NCBI RefSeq assembly: GCF_011603255.1 | Contig: NZ_JAANCM010000001.1 | Coordinates: 248,001 to 312,000, forward strand | Source of the DNA: Ferranicluibacter rubi | GTDB lineage: Bacteria > Pseudomonadota > Alphaproteobacteria > Rhizobiales > Rhizobiaceae | Direction: 5' to 3' | Length of the DNA stretch: 64,000 nucleotides | In this document: positions 16,767 to 26,749 of the stretch, piece by piece | Position numbering within the stretch: position 1 is the stretch's first letter | Layout of the letters: every line of letters starts with the position of its first letter | The notes under the pieces: generated by a model | Told to the model about the DNA's origin: nothing | Databases searched by the model: none | Seen by the model: only the letters and a program-made list of their open reading frames with translations | Made by a program: the position numbers and the translations under genes

Positions 16767-18668
16767 ATGACCGCATCCGCCGGCCCTGCCCAGCAGGACA
16801 CCGCAGGCACGAAGAAATTTCTCGTCCTGCTCATGGGATCCATCGGCGTCGTCTATGGCGACATCGGAACCAGCCCGCTCTATGCGTTTCGCGAAGCGCT
16901 CCGCCCATTCTCGCATGACGGCATCAGCCATAACGAGGTCATCGGCCTCATCTCGCTGATGGTCTGGACGCTGACGATCATCGTCACCTTCAAATATGTC
17001 CTCTTTCTCCTGCGCGCCGACAATGACGGCGAAGGCGGCACGCTGTCGCTTCTCGCCCTTCTGATGAAGAAGACGGGCCGCTACATGCCGGTGCTGTTCT
17101 TCGCGGGCATCATCGGCGCCGCCCTGTTCATCGGGGATGCCATGATCACGCCGGCGCTGTCGGTGATGTCCGCCGTCGAGGGGCTGAAGCTCGTGACACC
17201 GGCGCTGAGCGGCTACGTCCTACCGATCTCAGCCGCGATGATGGTCGGCCTCTTCGCCGTACAGTCGCGCGGCACGGCTGCCGTCTCCAACTTCTTCGGG
17301 CCGATCACGGTTCTCTGGTTCCTGGCCATGGCCTGGGGCGGCCTCCTGCATATCGGCGACGACTACACGATCCTCGAAGCGCTCAATCCGATCAACGCCG
17401 TCTGGTTCATCACCCATGCCGGCTTCGTCGGGCTCATCGTGCTCGGCGCGGTGTTCCTCACCGTCACCGGGGCCGAAGCGCTCTATGCCGATCTCGGCCA
17501 TTTCGGCCGCAAGCCGATCCAGGTCGCGTGGTTCATCCTCGTCTTCCCGTCGCTGGCGCTGAACTATCTCGGCCAGGGCGCCTTCGTGCTGGCGCATCCG
17601 GAGGCAGCGGAAAACCCGTTCTATCTGATGTATCCCGACTGGGCGCTGCTGCCGATCGTGCTTCTGGCCACGGCTGCCACCATCATCGCCAGCCAGGCCG
17701 TCATCACCGGCGCCTTCTCGCTCGCGCGTCAGGCCGTTCATCTCGGGTTCCTCCCGCGCCTTCAGATCACCTTCACCTCCGAGACGAATACGGGGCAGAT
17801 CTACGTTCCCGCCGTCAACACGCTGCTCTTCGTCGGGGTTCTCGTGCTCATCTTCACCTTCGGGGATTCGGAGTCGCTGGCGACCGCCTATGGTATCTCG
17901 GTCACCGGCGCGATGGTGGTGACGACGCTGATGGCGTTCCAGTTCCTGCGCTCGGTGTGGAAATGGAGCGCCGTTGCCGCCGGCGCCGTTCTCCTGCCGC
18001 TGCTGCTTCTCGAAACGGTCTTCCTCGCCGCCAACCTCCTCAAGATCCATGATGGCGGCTGGGTGCCCGTCCTACTGGCGGCCACCATCATGGTCATCAT
18101 GTGGACATGGCGGAAGGGCTCGATGATCCTGCGCGAGAAGACTGCGCGCAACGACATCCCGCTCGAAACCTTCATCCGGTCGATCGAGAAGAAGTCCGAT
18201 CACGCCCCGGTCGCCGTTCCCGGCACGGCCGTGTTCCTGACCAGCGTGCCCGACAAGACGCCGGCGGTGCTGCTGCACAATATCAAGCACAACCACGTCC
18301 TGCACGAGCAGAACGTCATCCTGACGGTTCGCACCGCCGACACGCCCTATGTGCCGCCTGCGTCCCGCATCGAACTCGTCCGGATTTCCGATCGCTTCCT
18401 CCGCATCCAGATCACATTCGGATTCATGGACGACCAGAACGTGTCCAAGGCGCTGGGTCTCTGCAAGAAGGCAGGCTTCAAGTTCGAGATCATGCAAACG
18501 TCGTTTTATGTCGGACGGCGCAACCTGATCAGCGACCCGAACTCCGGTCTGCCCAAGTGGCAGGATCGCCTCTACATCGCGCTCGCCGGCATCGGCATCG
18601 ACCCTTCCGACTACTTCCGCCTGCCGGCAAACCGGGTGGTGGAGCTCGGCGAACAGGTAACGATCTGA
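16767..18668 (+). CDS. kup: Potassium transport system protein Kup
   Basis: A 633-residue KUP/HAK/KT family K+ uptake protein. The N-terminal signature [21 protein letters not shown] is followed by about twelve membrane helices to about residue 430 and a soluble C-terminal domain, as in E. coli Kup. It imports K+ with protons across the inner membrane. The ATG at 16767 has GAAGGAAAG upstream with rather long spacing. It is transcribed away from nasT and stands alone; the next gene starts 548 bp downstream. Confidence 0.93.
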   Translation: MTASAGPAQQDTAGTKKFLVLLMGSIGVVYGDIGTSPLYAFREALRPFSHDGISHNEVIGLISLMVWTLTIIVTFKYVLFLLRADNDGEGGTLSLLALLMKKTGRYMPVLFFAGIIGAALFIGDAMITPALSVMSAVEGLKLVTPALSGYVLPISAAMMVGLFAVQSRGTAAVSNFFGPITVLWFLAMAWGGLLHIGDDYTILEALNPINAVWFITHAGFVGLIVLGAVFLTVTGAEALYADLGHFGRKPIQVAWFILVFPSLALNYLGQGAFVLAHPEAAENPFYLMYPDWALLPIVLLATAATIIASQAVITGAFSLARQAVHLGFLPRLQITFTSETNTGQIYVPAVNTLLFVGVLVLIFTFGDSESLATAYGISVTGAMVVTTLMAFQFLRSVWKWSAVAAGAVLLPLLLLETVFLAANLLKIHDGGWVPVLLAATIMVIMWTWRKGSMILREKTARNDIPLETFIRSIEKKSDHAPVAVPGTAVFLTSVPDKTPAVLLHNIKHNHVLHEQNVILTVRTADTPYVPPASRIELVRISDRFLRIQITFGFMDDQNVSKALGLCKKAGFKFEIMQTSFYVGRRNLISDPNSGLPKWQDRLYIALAGIGIDPSDYFRLPANRVVELGEQVTI

Positions 18669-19216
18669 TCGCGGAGCATGCGTACCGCGCCCCACGCTCG
18701 ATCCTGTATCCCGCATTGCAGCATTTGGCCCTGGGAAGGCCTCTATCCTATGGCATTGCGGGAGGCCTTCTGCTAACCACCGCCGCGTAGAGGCTTGGCA
18801 TGGGGGCGGATTCCCGGGCCATACGCATGAGGCCCCTGTCGGTCGGCACCATCCAGCAGGCCTTAAAACCTGCACATTTTCAGGTCATCCACCGCCTGTT
18901 TGAAGTACATTCATCCTCCATTCATGCAAGGAAGGTCTTTCTTCTTTTATGGTCGGTAGAAAACAAAATGAATCACTCGACAAACGTGCCCGCTTGTTGC
19001 TGTACTCATCAAGGCGCTGGCTGTTGCGCCGTAAAGTTGAAAATTTAGACGCATATATCCACGATATTTGTTTTAGTTATACCTCACATACACAGAGTCA
19101 TTGTGTCCGAGTCCCGAGGCAGGGACTGCCATCCAGGAGAAGTTCTGATTGATTTTTCGGGACCCAAGTGCAATCAGCAAGTCACACCGCAGACAGTTCA
19201 GAGCGTTCGATAAAAG
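18669..19216. other. AT-richer intergenic region upstream of rkpA
   Basis: This 548-bp stretch has no convincing gene. From about 18870 it is clearly richer in A/T than its surroundings. It holds an inverted repeat after kup (18736-18769), and CTGATTG/CAATCAG arms (19145-19151, 19171-19177) 40-70 bp before the rkpA ATG, possibly a regulator site. Short open frames here have unnatural composition. In Sinorhizobium rkpU lies upstream of rkpA; it is not present here. Confidence 0.6.
18736..18769 (+). terminator. Possible kup terminator hairpin
   Basis: AAGGCCTC (18736-18743) and GAGGCCTT (18762-18769) pair perfectly over a 18-base loop, 67 bp after the kup stop. No T tract follows, so an intrinsic terminator is not certain; it may only be a transcript-end hairpin. 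Confidence 0.35.
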
Positions 19217-22200
19217 ATGACAGCAGAAATCATAGGGCGCGCCTGCGTCGCTCCGGGAGCTGATTCGCCTCAAGCGCTTTTCCGGCTTCTGCGGCAGGGC
19301 AAATGTGCGGTAACGCAGATTCCATCGGATCGGTGGGACCTTGCTCGCTTCTGGCATCCCGAGATGGGCAACCCCGGCAAGACCTATTCGTTTGCCGCTG
19401 GGGTGATCGACGACATCTATGGTTTCGATCCCGCCGCCTTCGGCATGTCGCAGCGCGAAGCCATGTATATGGATCCGCAGCAGCGCGTTCTCTTGCAACT
19501 GGCATGGCGCGCGGTCGAAGACGCCAACATCTCGCTGACCTCGCTCCAGGGCGAAAATGTCGGCGTCTATGTCGGCGCGTCGAGCCTCGACCATGCGAAC
19601 CTCACGGTCGAAGACCCGGCGGCTGCCGGCCCCTACTTCATGACCGGCAATACGCTGTCCGTCATTTCAAACCGGATCTCCCACATCTTCGGGCTCAGCG
19701 GCCCGTCCATGACCATCGATACGGCCTGTTCGTCCTCCATCGTCGCGCTCGATCAGGCGATGCGGGCGCTGAATGCCGGAGAGATCGACACCGCCATCGT
19801 CGGCGGCATCAATATTCTCGCTCATCCCCTGCCATTCGTCGGCTTTGCGCAGGCGCGCATGCTGTCGCCCGAAGGCCTGTGCCGCGCCTATGACAATGAC
19901 GGCGCTGGCTATGTGCGTGCAGAAGGCGGCGTCGTGTTCGTCCTGCGCCGCTCCGATCGGGCCCGGCAGGAAAAGGATCGCAGCTACGCGCGTATCGTCG
20001 CGACGGGCACCAACTCGGCCGGCCGCACGAACGGCATTTCGCTGCCGTCGCGCGAGTCCCAGGCAGCCCTGCTGCGGTCGATCTACGAAGGCAACAATAT
20101 CGACGCCAACCAGGTCGCCTTCGTCGAAGGCCATGGGACCGGCACCAAGGTCGGCGACCCGGCGGAAGTCTGGTCGATCGGCACGGTCATCGGCACCAAC
20201 CGGCGCGCGCCGGTACCGATCGGCTCCATCAAGTCGAATATCGGGCACACCGAGCCCGCCTCCGGCCTCTTCGGCATGCTGAAGGCCGTCATGGCGCTCG
20301 AGAACAATTATCTCCCGGCATCGCTGCATTTCGATACGCCGAACGAAAACATCGACTTCGACGGATTGAACGTGCGCGTCACGGCGAACCCGATCGAGCT
20401 TCTGCGCGGCAAGCGCGCGCGCCTCGCCGGCATCAACTCCTTCGGCTTCGGCGGCGCCAATGCGCATGTCGTGATTTCCGATCCCGAGCCCGTATCCGAA
20501 GACCGCCAGCGCAACGCGGCTTCCGGTCATATGTTCATGGCGAGCGCCCATACGGCGAGCAGCCTCGAAGAGCTTCTGCGCGCCTACAAGTCGTCCTTCG
20601 CCAAGGCCTCCCGCGAGGAAGCCCGTGCCATCATCGCCGCGTCCGGTGCCAACCGCACGGCCATGCGCCACCGCTTTGCGGCACGCAGCGAGAACCCCGA
20701 AGACATCATCCGCGCTATTTCGAGCCATATCGAAGCTCCGGCGTCCGATCTCGGCGAGACCGGCGAAGCCGTGACGCGGGATGCGAAGGTCGCCTTCGTG
20801 TTTTCCGGAAACGGCTCGCAGTGGGCCGGCATGGGTGCGGACGCCTTCCGCGAAAACCTGCATTTCCGCCAGTGCTTCACCTCGATCAGCGCTCTGTTCA
20901 AGTTCCACGCGGACCTCGATCTCGCAGCGCTGCTGACCGATCCGGACCTTGCCCATAAGCTGGCCGACACCAAGATCGCCCAGCCGCTGCTCTTTGCGGT
21001 GCAGGCAGCCCTGTCGGATTCGCTGGTTGCCATGGGAATCAAGCCGACGGCCGTTTTCGGCCATTCCGTCGGCGAAATCGCTGCAGCCTATGCGGCCGGC
21101 GCCCTGTCGCTGGTCGATGCGGTGGCGATCGTCGCAAAACGCTCGCTGCATCAGGACCTGCTGGCCGGCAAAGGCACCATGGCCGCCGTCATGCTCGGCG
21201 ACGAAGCCGCTCAGGCCTTCGCAGAGAAGCACGGCATCGCCAATGTCTGCGTCGCCGCCGTCAATGCCCGCAACTCCGTGACCATCTCGGGGCCCGTGGC
21301 CGAAGTGACCGCGTTCCGGGATGCCGCCCGCAAGGCGAAGATCCCGGTCCAGATCCTCGACATCAACTACCCGTTCCACCACCCGATCATCGACCAGGCC
21401 AAAAAAGCCTTCATGGGCGATATTCCGGACCTGGCGCCGCGCACCACCGAGATCGCCTATCTCTCCACCGTCACCGGCGAGCGCCTCGACGGGTCTCAGC
21501 TGGATGTCGACTACTGGTGGAAGAACGTGCGCGAGCCGGTTCGCTTCCAGGCCGCGACGGAAGCGGCCATCGCGCTCGGCTGCACGCTGTTCCTCGAAAT
21601 CTCGCCACGCCCGATCCTGTCGTCCTACGTCAAGGAAACGATCAAGGCGGCGACCGCGCCGGGCATCGTGGTGCCCACCTTGCTGAAGGAAGTTGCGGCC
21701 AAGGGGATCGACCCGGTGTCGCGCGCCATGGCCCGCGCCATCGCGCATGGTGCCGACTGCAATCCGGCACGCCTCTTCGGCAAGCGGAATGCGTCCGTGC
21801 GCCTGCCGCTGCTGCCGTTCGAGCCGACCGAACTCCGGCCGGCCGTCACCAGCGATAGCGCCGACCTCTTCGGCCGCGGCTCCCGCGTTCCCTATACGCT
21901 TGCCGGCTGGCGCGCCGATCTGAACGGTGGCAGCTGGAAGAACCATATCGACGGACATCTCTTTCCGGATCTCGCCGAACACGTCGTCGATGGAAAGTCC
22001 ATCCTGCCGGGCAGCGGCTTCATCGAGATCGCGATCTCCGCGGCGCAGCAGTTCTATGGCACCAGCGAGGTCGAGATCACCAATCTTGAAATCGTACGCC
22101 CGCTGGAACTCGGCGACACCAGGATCATGGAGCTCTCGACGCTTCTGTCACCGGAAACCGGCGACATCGAAATCCGCTCGCGCGAGCGCCTGACGGAAGA

Positions 22201-25200
22201 CGACTGGGCGGTGCATGCGGTTGCCCGCTGCCGCAAGCCGATCGCGCGCAACGACCACATCCGGCCTGACTTCAAGGGTCTCGAAAAGACGGAAACCGTT
22301 CTTGCGGCGAAGGCCTACGAGACAGCGCGGCAGTTCGGACTGGATTACGGTCCGAGATTCCAGCTGCTGTCGAAAGCCGTCGCGTTCGGCGAACGGTTCA
22401 TCGATGTCGAGCTGAAGACGCCGTCCGAGGCGGGACACCCCTTCGTGTCCTACAGCCTCAATCCGATCTCCGTCGATGCGACCTTCCACGGCATGGTGGC
22501 GCTGTTTGGCCGGTTTACCGGCGAAGCTGGCGGCGCACCCTATATCCCCGTTCGGTTCGGCTCGGTTCGGCTTGCAGCCTCGGGCCAGGTGATCAAGCGG
22601 GCGATCGCCGAGGTGGAGCGTGTCAGCGCGAACTCCATCAAGGCCAAGTTCCGCTTTTACGGCGAGGACGGCAAGCTCGTCGCCGCATTCGACGACTGCC
22701 GCTTCCGCCGGACCTATCTGCGCCAGCACAAGACGCTGGACATGCTGTCCTACCACTACGAGGCCGTGCCCTCCGATACACTGGCAGCCATGCGGCCCGC
22801 GCAGCCGAAACCACTGCCGGCTGTCCTCCTGCCGGCCGATGGCGGCGACGGGATCGACAACACGACGCTGCTCTTCAACGCGGCCATCTACCGGGCCTGC
22901 CACGAAATCGCGCTGAAGCTCGCGCGCGGCGGCAACCAGGTAGACATGCGGCTTCTGCCCGGCGATGTCGGCTTCCGCTGCTTCCTCAGCAACTGCCTCG
23001 TCGTTCTCGGAGATGCAGGCCTTGCAGAGCATACCGACAATCGCTGGACAGTGGCGGCGGACTTCGCGCTGCCTCCGGTCAGCGAAATCCTGAAGGAACT
23101 CTACGCCGAAAATGCCGCACGCGCCGTCGAGGCCGTGCTGATCAACGATGCCTACACGGAAGCGCTCGATCGCCTGTCGGCGCTCTATGCTACGGAACTC
23201 TCCGGCCAGGGCGGCGAAGACACCGTCGTTCAGACGACGAGCTTCATCAGCGAGGCCACGCTCGATCATCAGGCCGTCCACTCGCTGGCCACCCGCCAGC
23301 GGACCGACATGGTGTACGCGGCACTGGAGCAGGCTCTCTCGTCGGCCGAAAACGGCCTTCGCATCATCGAGCTTGGCACCGTGTCGGCCAGTTTCACGCG
23401 GCGCCTTGCGGCTCTTGCCGTGCGCCATGGCGCAAGCCTTGCCGTGATCGAGCCGCGCGACAATGCGCAACGCAACCTTGAAATCGCGTTCGAAGACGAT
23501 GCGCGCGTCTCCGTCCTGAAGAAGGACGCGTTCACGTCGGTCAAGACAGTCGATATCGTCGTCAGTGCCTCCGAGATGCTGTTTGCCCTGGCGGACGAAG
23601 ATCCGTCGCTTCGTGGCATTCTCGGTCACGCCCTGCGCCCGGGCGGCGCCTTCATCGCCGTGACGACAGCGCCGACCGTGTTCAGCGATTTCGCCTATGG
23701 CCTGACGGACGGATGGTTTGCCCGAAGCCAGTCGCCGGAATTCCCGATCGGTCGGTTTGCAACCGCACCGCAGTGGGAAAAATGTCTTTCCGACCTGAGG
23801 CTCGCTGATATCGTCGTCGATGATCGCGAAGGGGCCTATGGCGCGCTGATCGCGCTTGAGGCGAGAGCCGGCCGATCTGCGCTCGACGCAGCCTCGCCAG
23901 ACGTTTCGGCACCCGTATCGCACCACCCAATCCTTGTGCTCGGGACAGCGGCTGCGACCGCCGCCTTGCCGGCATCCATTTCCGACTGTGCGATCGTGCC
24001 CGTGACGCTCACGGGCGAAGAGACCGACAAGGTGCAGCTCCTCGAAGCGTTCAAGGCGCTTCATGGGCGCGCCATCCGGGCGGTCTACCTGTCGCCTGCG
24101 CCGTCGGCGGACACGCTCGAGGATTCCGAGCATTTGCAGACCATCGTCCTGTCGCTCAGTGCCTTCGGCGAAGCCGTCCGCGCGCATCATGCGGATCGTG
24201 AACCCACGGGCGACGAGCGTCCGCACCTGGCACTGGTTGCTCCGGGCGGATCGCCGGTCGCCGCAACGTCTGCGCTGAACAGCGGCGTCTGGACCTTCTG
24301 CCGCGTTCTCCAGAACGAATACGACCTGATCGATCTTCACGCGGTCGACGCGCCCGCTGCGACCCCGTCTGAAGTCGAGACAGTGCTCGCTCTTGCGGCA
24401 GCGCTGATCGAGAGTGAACACGAGAACCGCGAATGGGCCGTCATCGACGGTCATGCGCAGGAGATCCGTGCCGTTCCCGGCCCGGTCGAAGGCACCCTTC
24501 GCCAGACGCAGTCGTTCGAGGCTGCAACCATCCGCCAGCGTGTGGCCTCGCAGGTCGGCAGCATCGCGTGGGAAGCCACCAGCCTGCCGGAACCCGGCCC
24601 GACGGATGTCGTCGTCGAAGTCGCGGCCACCGGTCTCAACTTCCGTGACGTGATGTGGGCCATGGGCCTTCTTCCGGAAGAGGCCCTGGAGGACGGATTT
24701 GCCGGTGCGACCATCGGCATGGAGCTTTCCGGCCATGTGGTCGCGCTCGGCAGTGACATCACGGACCTTGCCATCGGCGATCCCGTCATGGCCATGGCCT
24801 CGGCCGCCTTTTCGACGCATGCCGTGGTCGCGCGCGCCGGCATCGCCCGGTTGCCGGAAACGGTCAGCCCGGTTGCCGCCGCGACGGTTCCCGTCGCCTT
24901 CCTCACGGCCTATTATGCGATGATCGAACTCGGCCGCATCCGCGCCGGCGAGACCATCCTCATCCATGGCGCGGCCGGCGGTGTCGGTCTTGCAGCGCTG
25001 CAGGTGGCAAAGCATGCCGGTGCCAAGGTGATCGCCACCGCCGGCACCCGCGAAAAACGTCACTTCCTGACGATGCTGGGTGCCGATCACGTCTTCGATT
25101 CGCGTTCGCTGTCCTTCGTGGAGGACATTCGCGCCGTGACCCGTGGCGAGGGCGTCGATCTCGTTCTGAACTCGCTCTTTGCCGAGGCGATGGAGCAGAG

Positions 25201-26749
25201 CCTGTCGCTGGTCAAACCCTTCGGCCGGTTCCTGGAACTCGGCAAGCGCGACTACTTTGCCGACAGCAAGATCGGGCTTCGCCCGTTCCGCCGGAACATC
25301 AGCTATTTCGGCATCGATGCCGACCAGCTGCTTGTCAACCAGCCGGACCTGACCAAGCGGATCTTCGCCGAGGTCGGGCAGCTGTTCGAAGAGGGCAAGT
25401 TCGTGCCGCTGCCCTATCGTGCCTTCGCGCATGACGAGATCGGCAATGCCTTCCGCCTCATGCAGAATGCCGGGCATATCGGCAAGATCGTCGTGCTTCC
25501 GCCTGTTGCCGGCCGGGATTCCGTTTCGGCAGCCGCTGGCGCGCGGATGACGGTGTCCGGCGACGGCGTGCATCTGGTCGTCGGCGGTATCGGCGGCTTC
25601 GGCCTTGCCGCCGCTAATTGGCTCGTGGAAAAGGGTGCCCGCCGGATCGCGCTCACCACCCGTCGCGGTGTGGCCGATGCGGACACGCTGGATGCGATTC
25701 AGCGCTGGGACGCCAAGGGCGTCGTTGCCAGCGTTCACGCCTGCGATATCACCAATGTCGATGCGACGGCTGCGATGCTCGCAACGCTGCGGCGCGAAGG
25801 CCCGCTGAAGGGCATCATTCATGCCGCCATGGTGCTTGACGATGCGCTGATCTCCAATCTCGACCGGGCGCGCAACCGCCCCGTCATCGACACCAAGGCG
25901 AAGGGCGCTGCCGTGCTCGACAGCCTGACGCGGAAGGACGATCTCGACCTCTTCCTGTTGTTCTCGTCGGCAACGACCTTGGTCGGCAATCCTGGCCAGG
26001 GCAATTACGTCGCGGCCAACGGCTATCTCGAGGGACTGGCGCGGGCGCGGCGGGCAGCGGGGCTGAAGGGTCTCGCCATCGGCTTCGGCGCGATCGCCGA
26101 TACCGGCTATTTGGCGCAGAATACCGAGGTCAACGACATCCTGTCGAAGCGCATCGGCAAGACCGCGCTGAAAGCGCAGGCGGCGCTCGACCAGGTGGAA
26201 GCCTATATCGTTGCCGACCCCGGCACGGTGAATGCCGCGACCGCCATGGTTGCCGAGTTCGACTGGGCGGCCGCGCGCAATCTGCCGGTCGTTCGCCAGC
26301 CCCTGTTCGAGGTGGTGATGCGCACCGCCGACCAGCACACCGGCAGCAGCGACGGCAGCACGCTCGATCTCGTCGCTATGATCGAGGGCAAATCGCCGCA
26401 GGAGGGCGAAGATCTGCTTTATGAGCTTGTGGCCAACGAAATCGCCGCAATTCTGCGGGTTTCCAAGGATACGATCTCCCGGAACAAGGTCTTGAAGGAA
26501 ATCGGGCTGGACAGTCTGATGGCCGTTGAACTCGGCATCAGCTTCCAGCAGAATACGGGATTTGACATGCCGCTCTCGGGCGTCGCCGACAATACGACCG
26601 TTGGGGACGTTGCGCACAAGCTGTACGAAAAGGTCAGCAAGCGCGACCAGGGAAGCGACGAGGAAGAGCCGCCGACGGAAGACAAGATCCTGAGCGAACT
26701 GACCCAGCGCCATAAGGCGACGTCTCCGGAGAAAGCTGCAAGCCAATGA
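19217..26749 (+). CDS. rkpA: RkpA: multidomain fatty acid/polyketide synthase for capsule production
   Basis: A 2510-residue modular synthase. Domains in order: ketosynthase (1-430; Cys171 in DTACSSS, His306, His344); acyltransferase (about 515-820; Ser617 in GHSVGE); dehydratase (about 895-1170; His922 in HVVDGKSILPG, partner Asp in ISVDATFH); a methyltransferase-like segment (about 1340-1550, IIELGTVSAS) that looks degenerate; enoylreductase (about 1775-2090, HGAAGGVGLAALQ); ketoreductase (about 2115-2300, VVGGIGGFGLA and GNYVAANGY); and acyl carrier protein (Ser2433 in GLDSLMAVE). No thioesterase is present, so the acyl chain must be taken by another enzyme. Sinorhizobium rkpA is required for K-antigen capsule. 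The ATG has little Shine-Dalgarno. It overlaps rkpG by four bases (ATGA). Confidence 0.93.
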   Translation: MTAEIIGRACVAPGADSPQALFRLLRQGKCAVTQIPSDRWDLARFWHPEMGNPGKTYSFAAGVIDDIYGFDPAAFGMSQREAMYMDPQQRVLLQLAWRAVEDANISLTSLQGENVGVYVGASSLDHANLTVEDPAAAGPYFMTGNTLSVISNRISHIFGLSGPSMTIDTACSSSIVALDQAMRALNAGEIDTAIVGGINILAHPLPFVGFAQARMLSPEGLCRAYDNDGAGYVRAEGGVVFVLRRSDRARQEKDRSYARIVATGTNSAGRTNGISLPSRESQAALLRSIYEGNNIDANQVAFVEGHGTGTKVGDPAEVWSIGTVIGTNRRAPVPIGSIKSNIGHTEPASGLFGMLKAVMALENNYLPASLHFDTPNENIDFDGLNVRVTANPIELLRGKRARLAGINSFGFGGANAHVVISDPEPVSEDRQRNAASGHMFMASAHTASSLEELLRAYKSSFAKASREEARAIIAASGANRTAMRHRFAARSENPEDIIRAISSHIEAPASDLGETGEAVTRDAKVAFVFSGNGSQWAGMGADAFRENLHFRQCFTSISALFKFHADLDLAALLTDPDLAHKLADTKIAQPLLFAVQAALSDSLVAMGIKPTAVFGHSVGEIAAAYAAGALSLVDAVAIVAKRSLHQDLLAGKGTMAAVMLGDEAAQAFAEKHGIANVCVAAVNARNSVTISGPVAEVTAFRDAARKAKIPVQILDINYPFHHPIIDQAKKAFMGDIPDLAPRTTEIAYLSTVTGERLDGSQLDVDYWWKNVREPVRFQAATEAAIALGCTLFLEISPRPILSSYVKETIKAATAPGIVVPTLLKEVAAKGIDPVSRAMARAIAHGADCNPARLFGKRNASVRLPLLPFEPTELRPAVTSDSADLFGRGSRVPYTLAGWRADLNGGSWKNHIDGHLFPDLAEHVVDGKSILPGSGFIEIAISAAQQFYGTSEVEITNLEIVRPLELGDTRIMELSTLLSPETGDIEIRSRERLTEDDWAVHAVARCRKPIARNDHIRPDFKGLEKTETVLAAKAYETARQFGLDYGPRFQLLSKAVAFGERFIDVELKTPSEAGHPFVSYSLNPISVDATFHGMVALFGRFTGEAGGAPYIPVRFGSVRLAASGQVIKRAIAEVERVSANSIKAKFRFYGEDGKLVAAFDDCRFRRTYLRQHKTLDMLSYHYEAVPSDTLAAMRPAQPKPLPAVLLPADGGDGIDNTTLLFNAAIYRACHEIALKLARGGNQVDMRLLPGDVGFRCFLSNCLVVLGDAGLAEHTDNRWTVAADFALPPVSEILKELYAENAARAVEAVLINDAYTEALDRLSALYATELSGQGGEDTVVQTTSFISEATLDHQAVHSLATRQRTDMVYAALEQALSSAENGLRIIELGTVSASFTRRLAALAVRHGASLAVIEPRDNAQRNLEIAFEDDARVSVLKKDAFTSVKTVDIVVSASEMLFALADEDPSLRGILGHALRPGGAFIAVTTAPTVFSDFAYGLTDGWFARSQSPEFPIGRFATAPQWEKCLSDLRLADIVVDDREGAYGALIALEARAGRSALDAASPDVSAPVSHHPILVLGTAAATAALPASISDCAIVPVTLTGEETDKVQLLEAFKALHGRAIRAVYLSPAPSADTLEDSEHLQTIVLSLSAFGEAVRAHHADREPTGDERPHLALVAPGGSPVAATSALNSGVWTFCRVLQNEYDLIDLHAVDAPAATPSEVETVLALAAALIESEHENREWAVIDGHAQEIRAVPGPVEGTLRQTQSFEAATIRQRVASQVGSIAWEATSLPEPGPTDVVVEVAATGLNFRDVMWAMGLLPEEALEDGFAGATIGMELSGHVVALGSDITDLAIGDPVMAMASAAFSTHAVVARAGIARLPETVSPVAAATVPVAFLTAYYAMIELGRIRAGETILIHGAAGGVGLAALQVAKHAGAKVIATAGTREKRHFLTMLGADHVFDSRSLSFVEDIRAVTRGEGVDLVLNSLFAEAMEQSLSLVKPFGRFLELGKRDYFADSKIGLRPFRRNISYFGIDADQLLVNQPDLTKRIFAEVGQLFEEGKFVPLPYRAFAHDEIGNAFRLMQNAGHIGKIVVLPPVAGRDSVSAAAGARMTVSGDGVHLVVGGIGGFGLAAANWLVEKGARRIALTTRRGVADADTLDAIQRWDAKGVVASVHACDITNVDATAAMLATLRREGPLKGIIHAAMVLDDALISNLDRARNRPVIDTKAKGAAVLDSLTRKDDLDLFLLFSSATTLVGNPGQGNYVAANGYLEGLARARRAAGLKGLAIGFGAIADTGYLAQNTEVNDILSKRIGKTALKAQAALDQVEAYIVADPGTVNAATAMVAEFDWAAARNLPVVRQPLFEVVMRTADQHTGSSDGSTLDLVAMIEGKSPQEGEDLLYELVANEIAAILRVSKDTISRNKVLKEIGLDSLMAVELGISFQQNTGFDMPLSGVADNTTVGDVAHKLYEKVSKRDQGSDEEEPPTEDKILSELTQRHKATSPEKAASQ

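Noticed and set aside
18800-19048. An 82-codon Cys- and Ser-containing frame upstream of rkpA
   Set aside because: No ribosome site, odd composition and AT-rich setting; likely non-coding.
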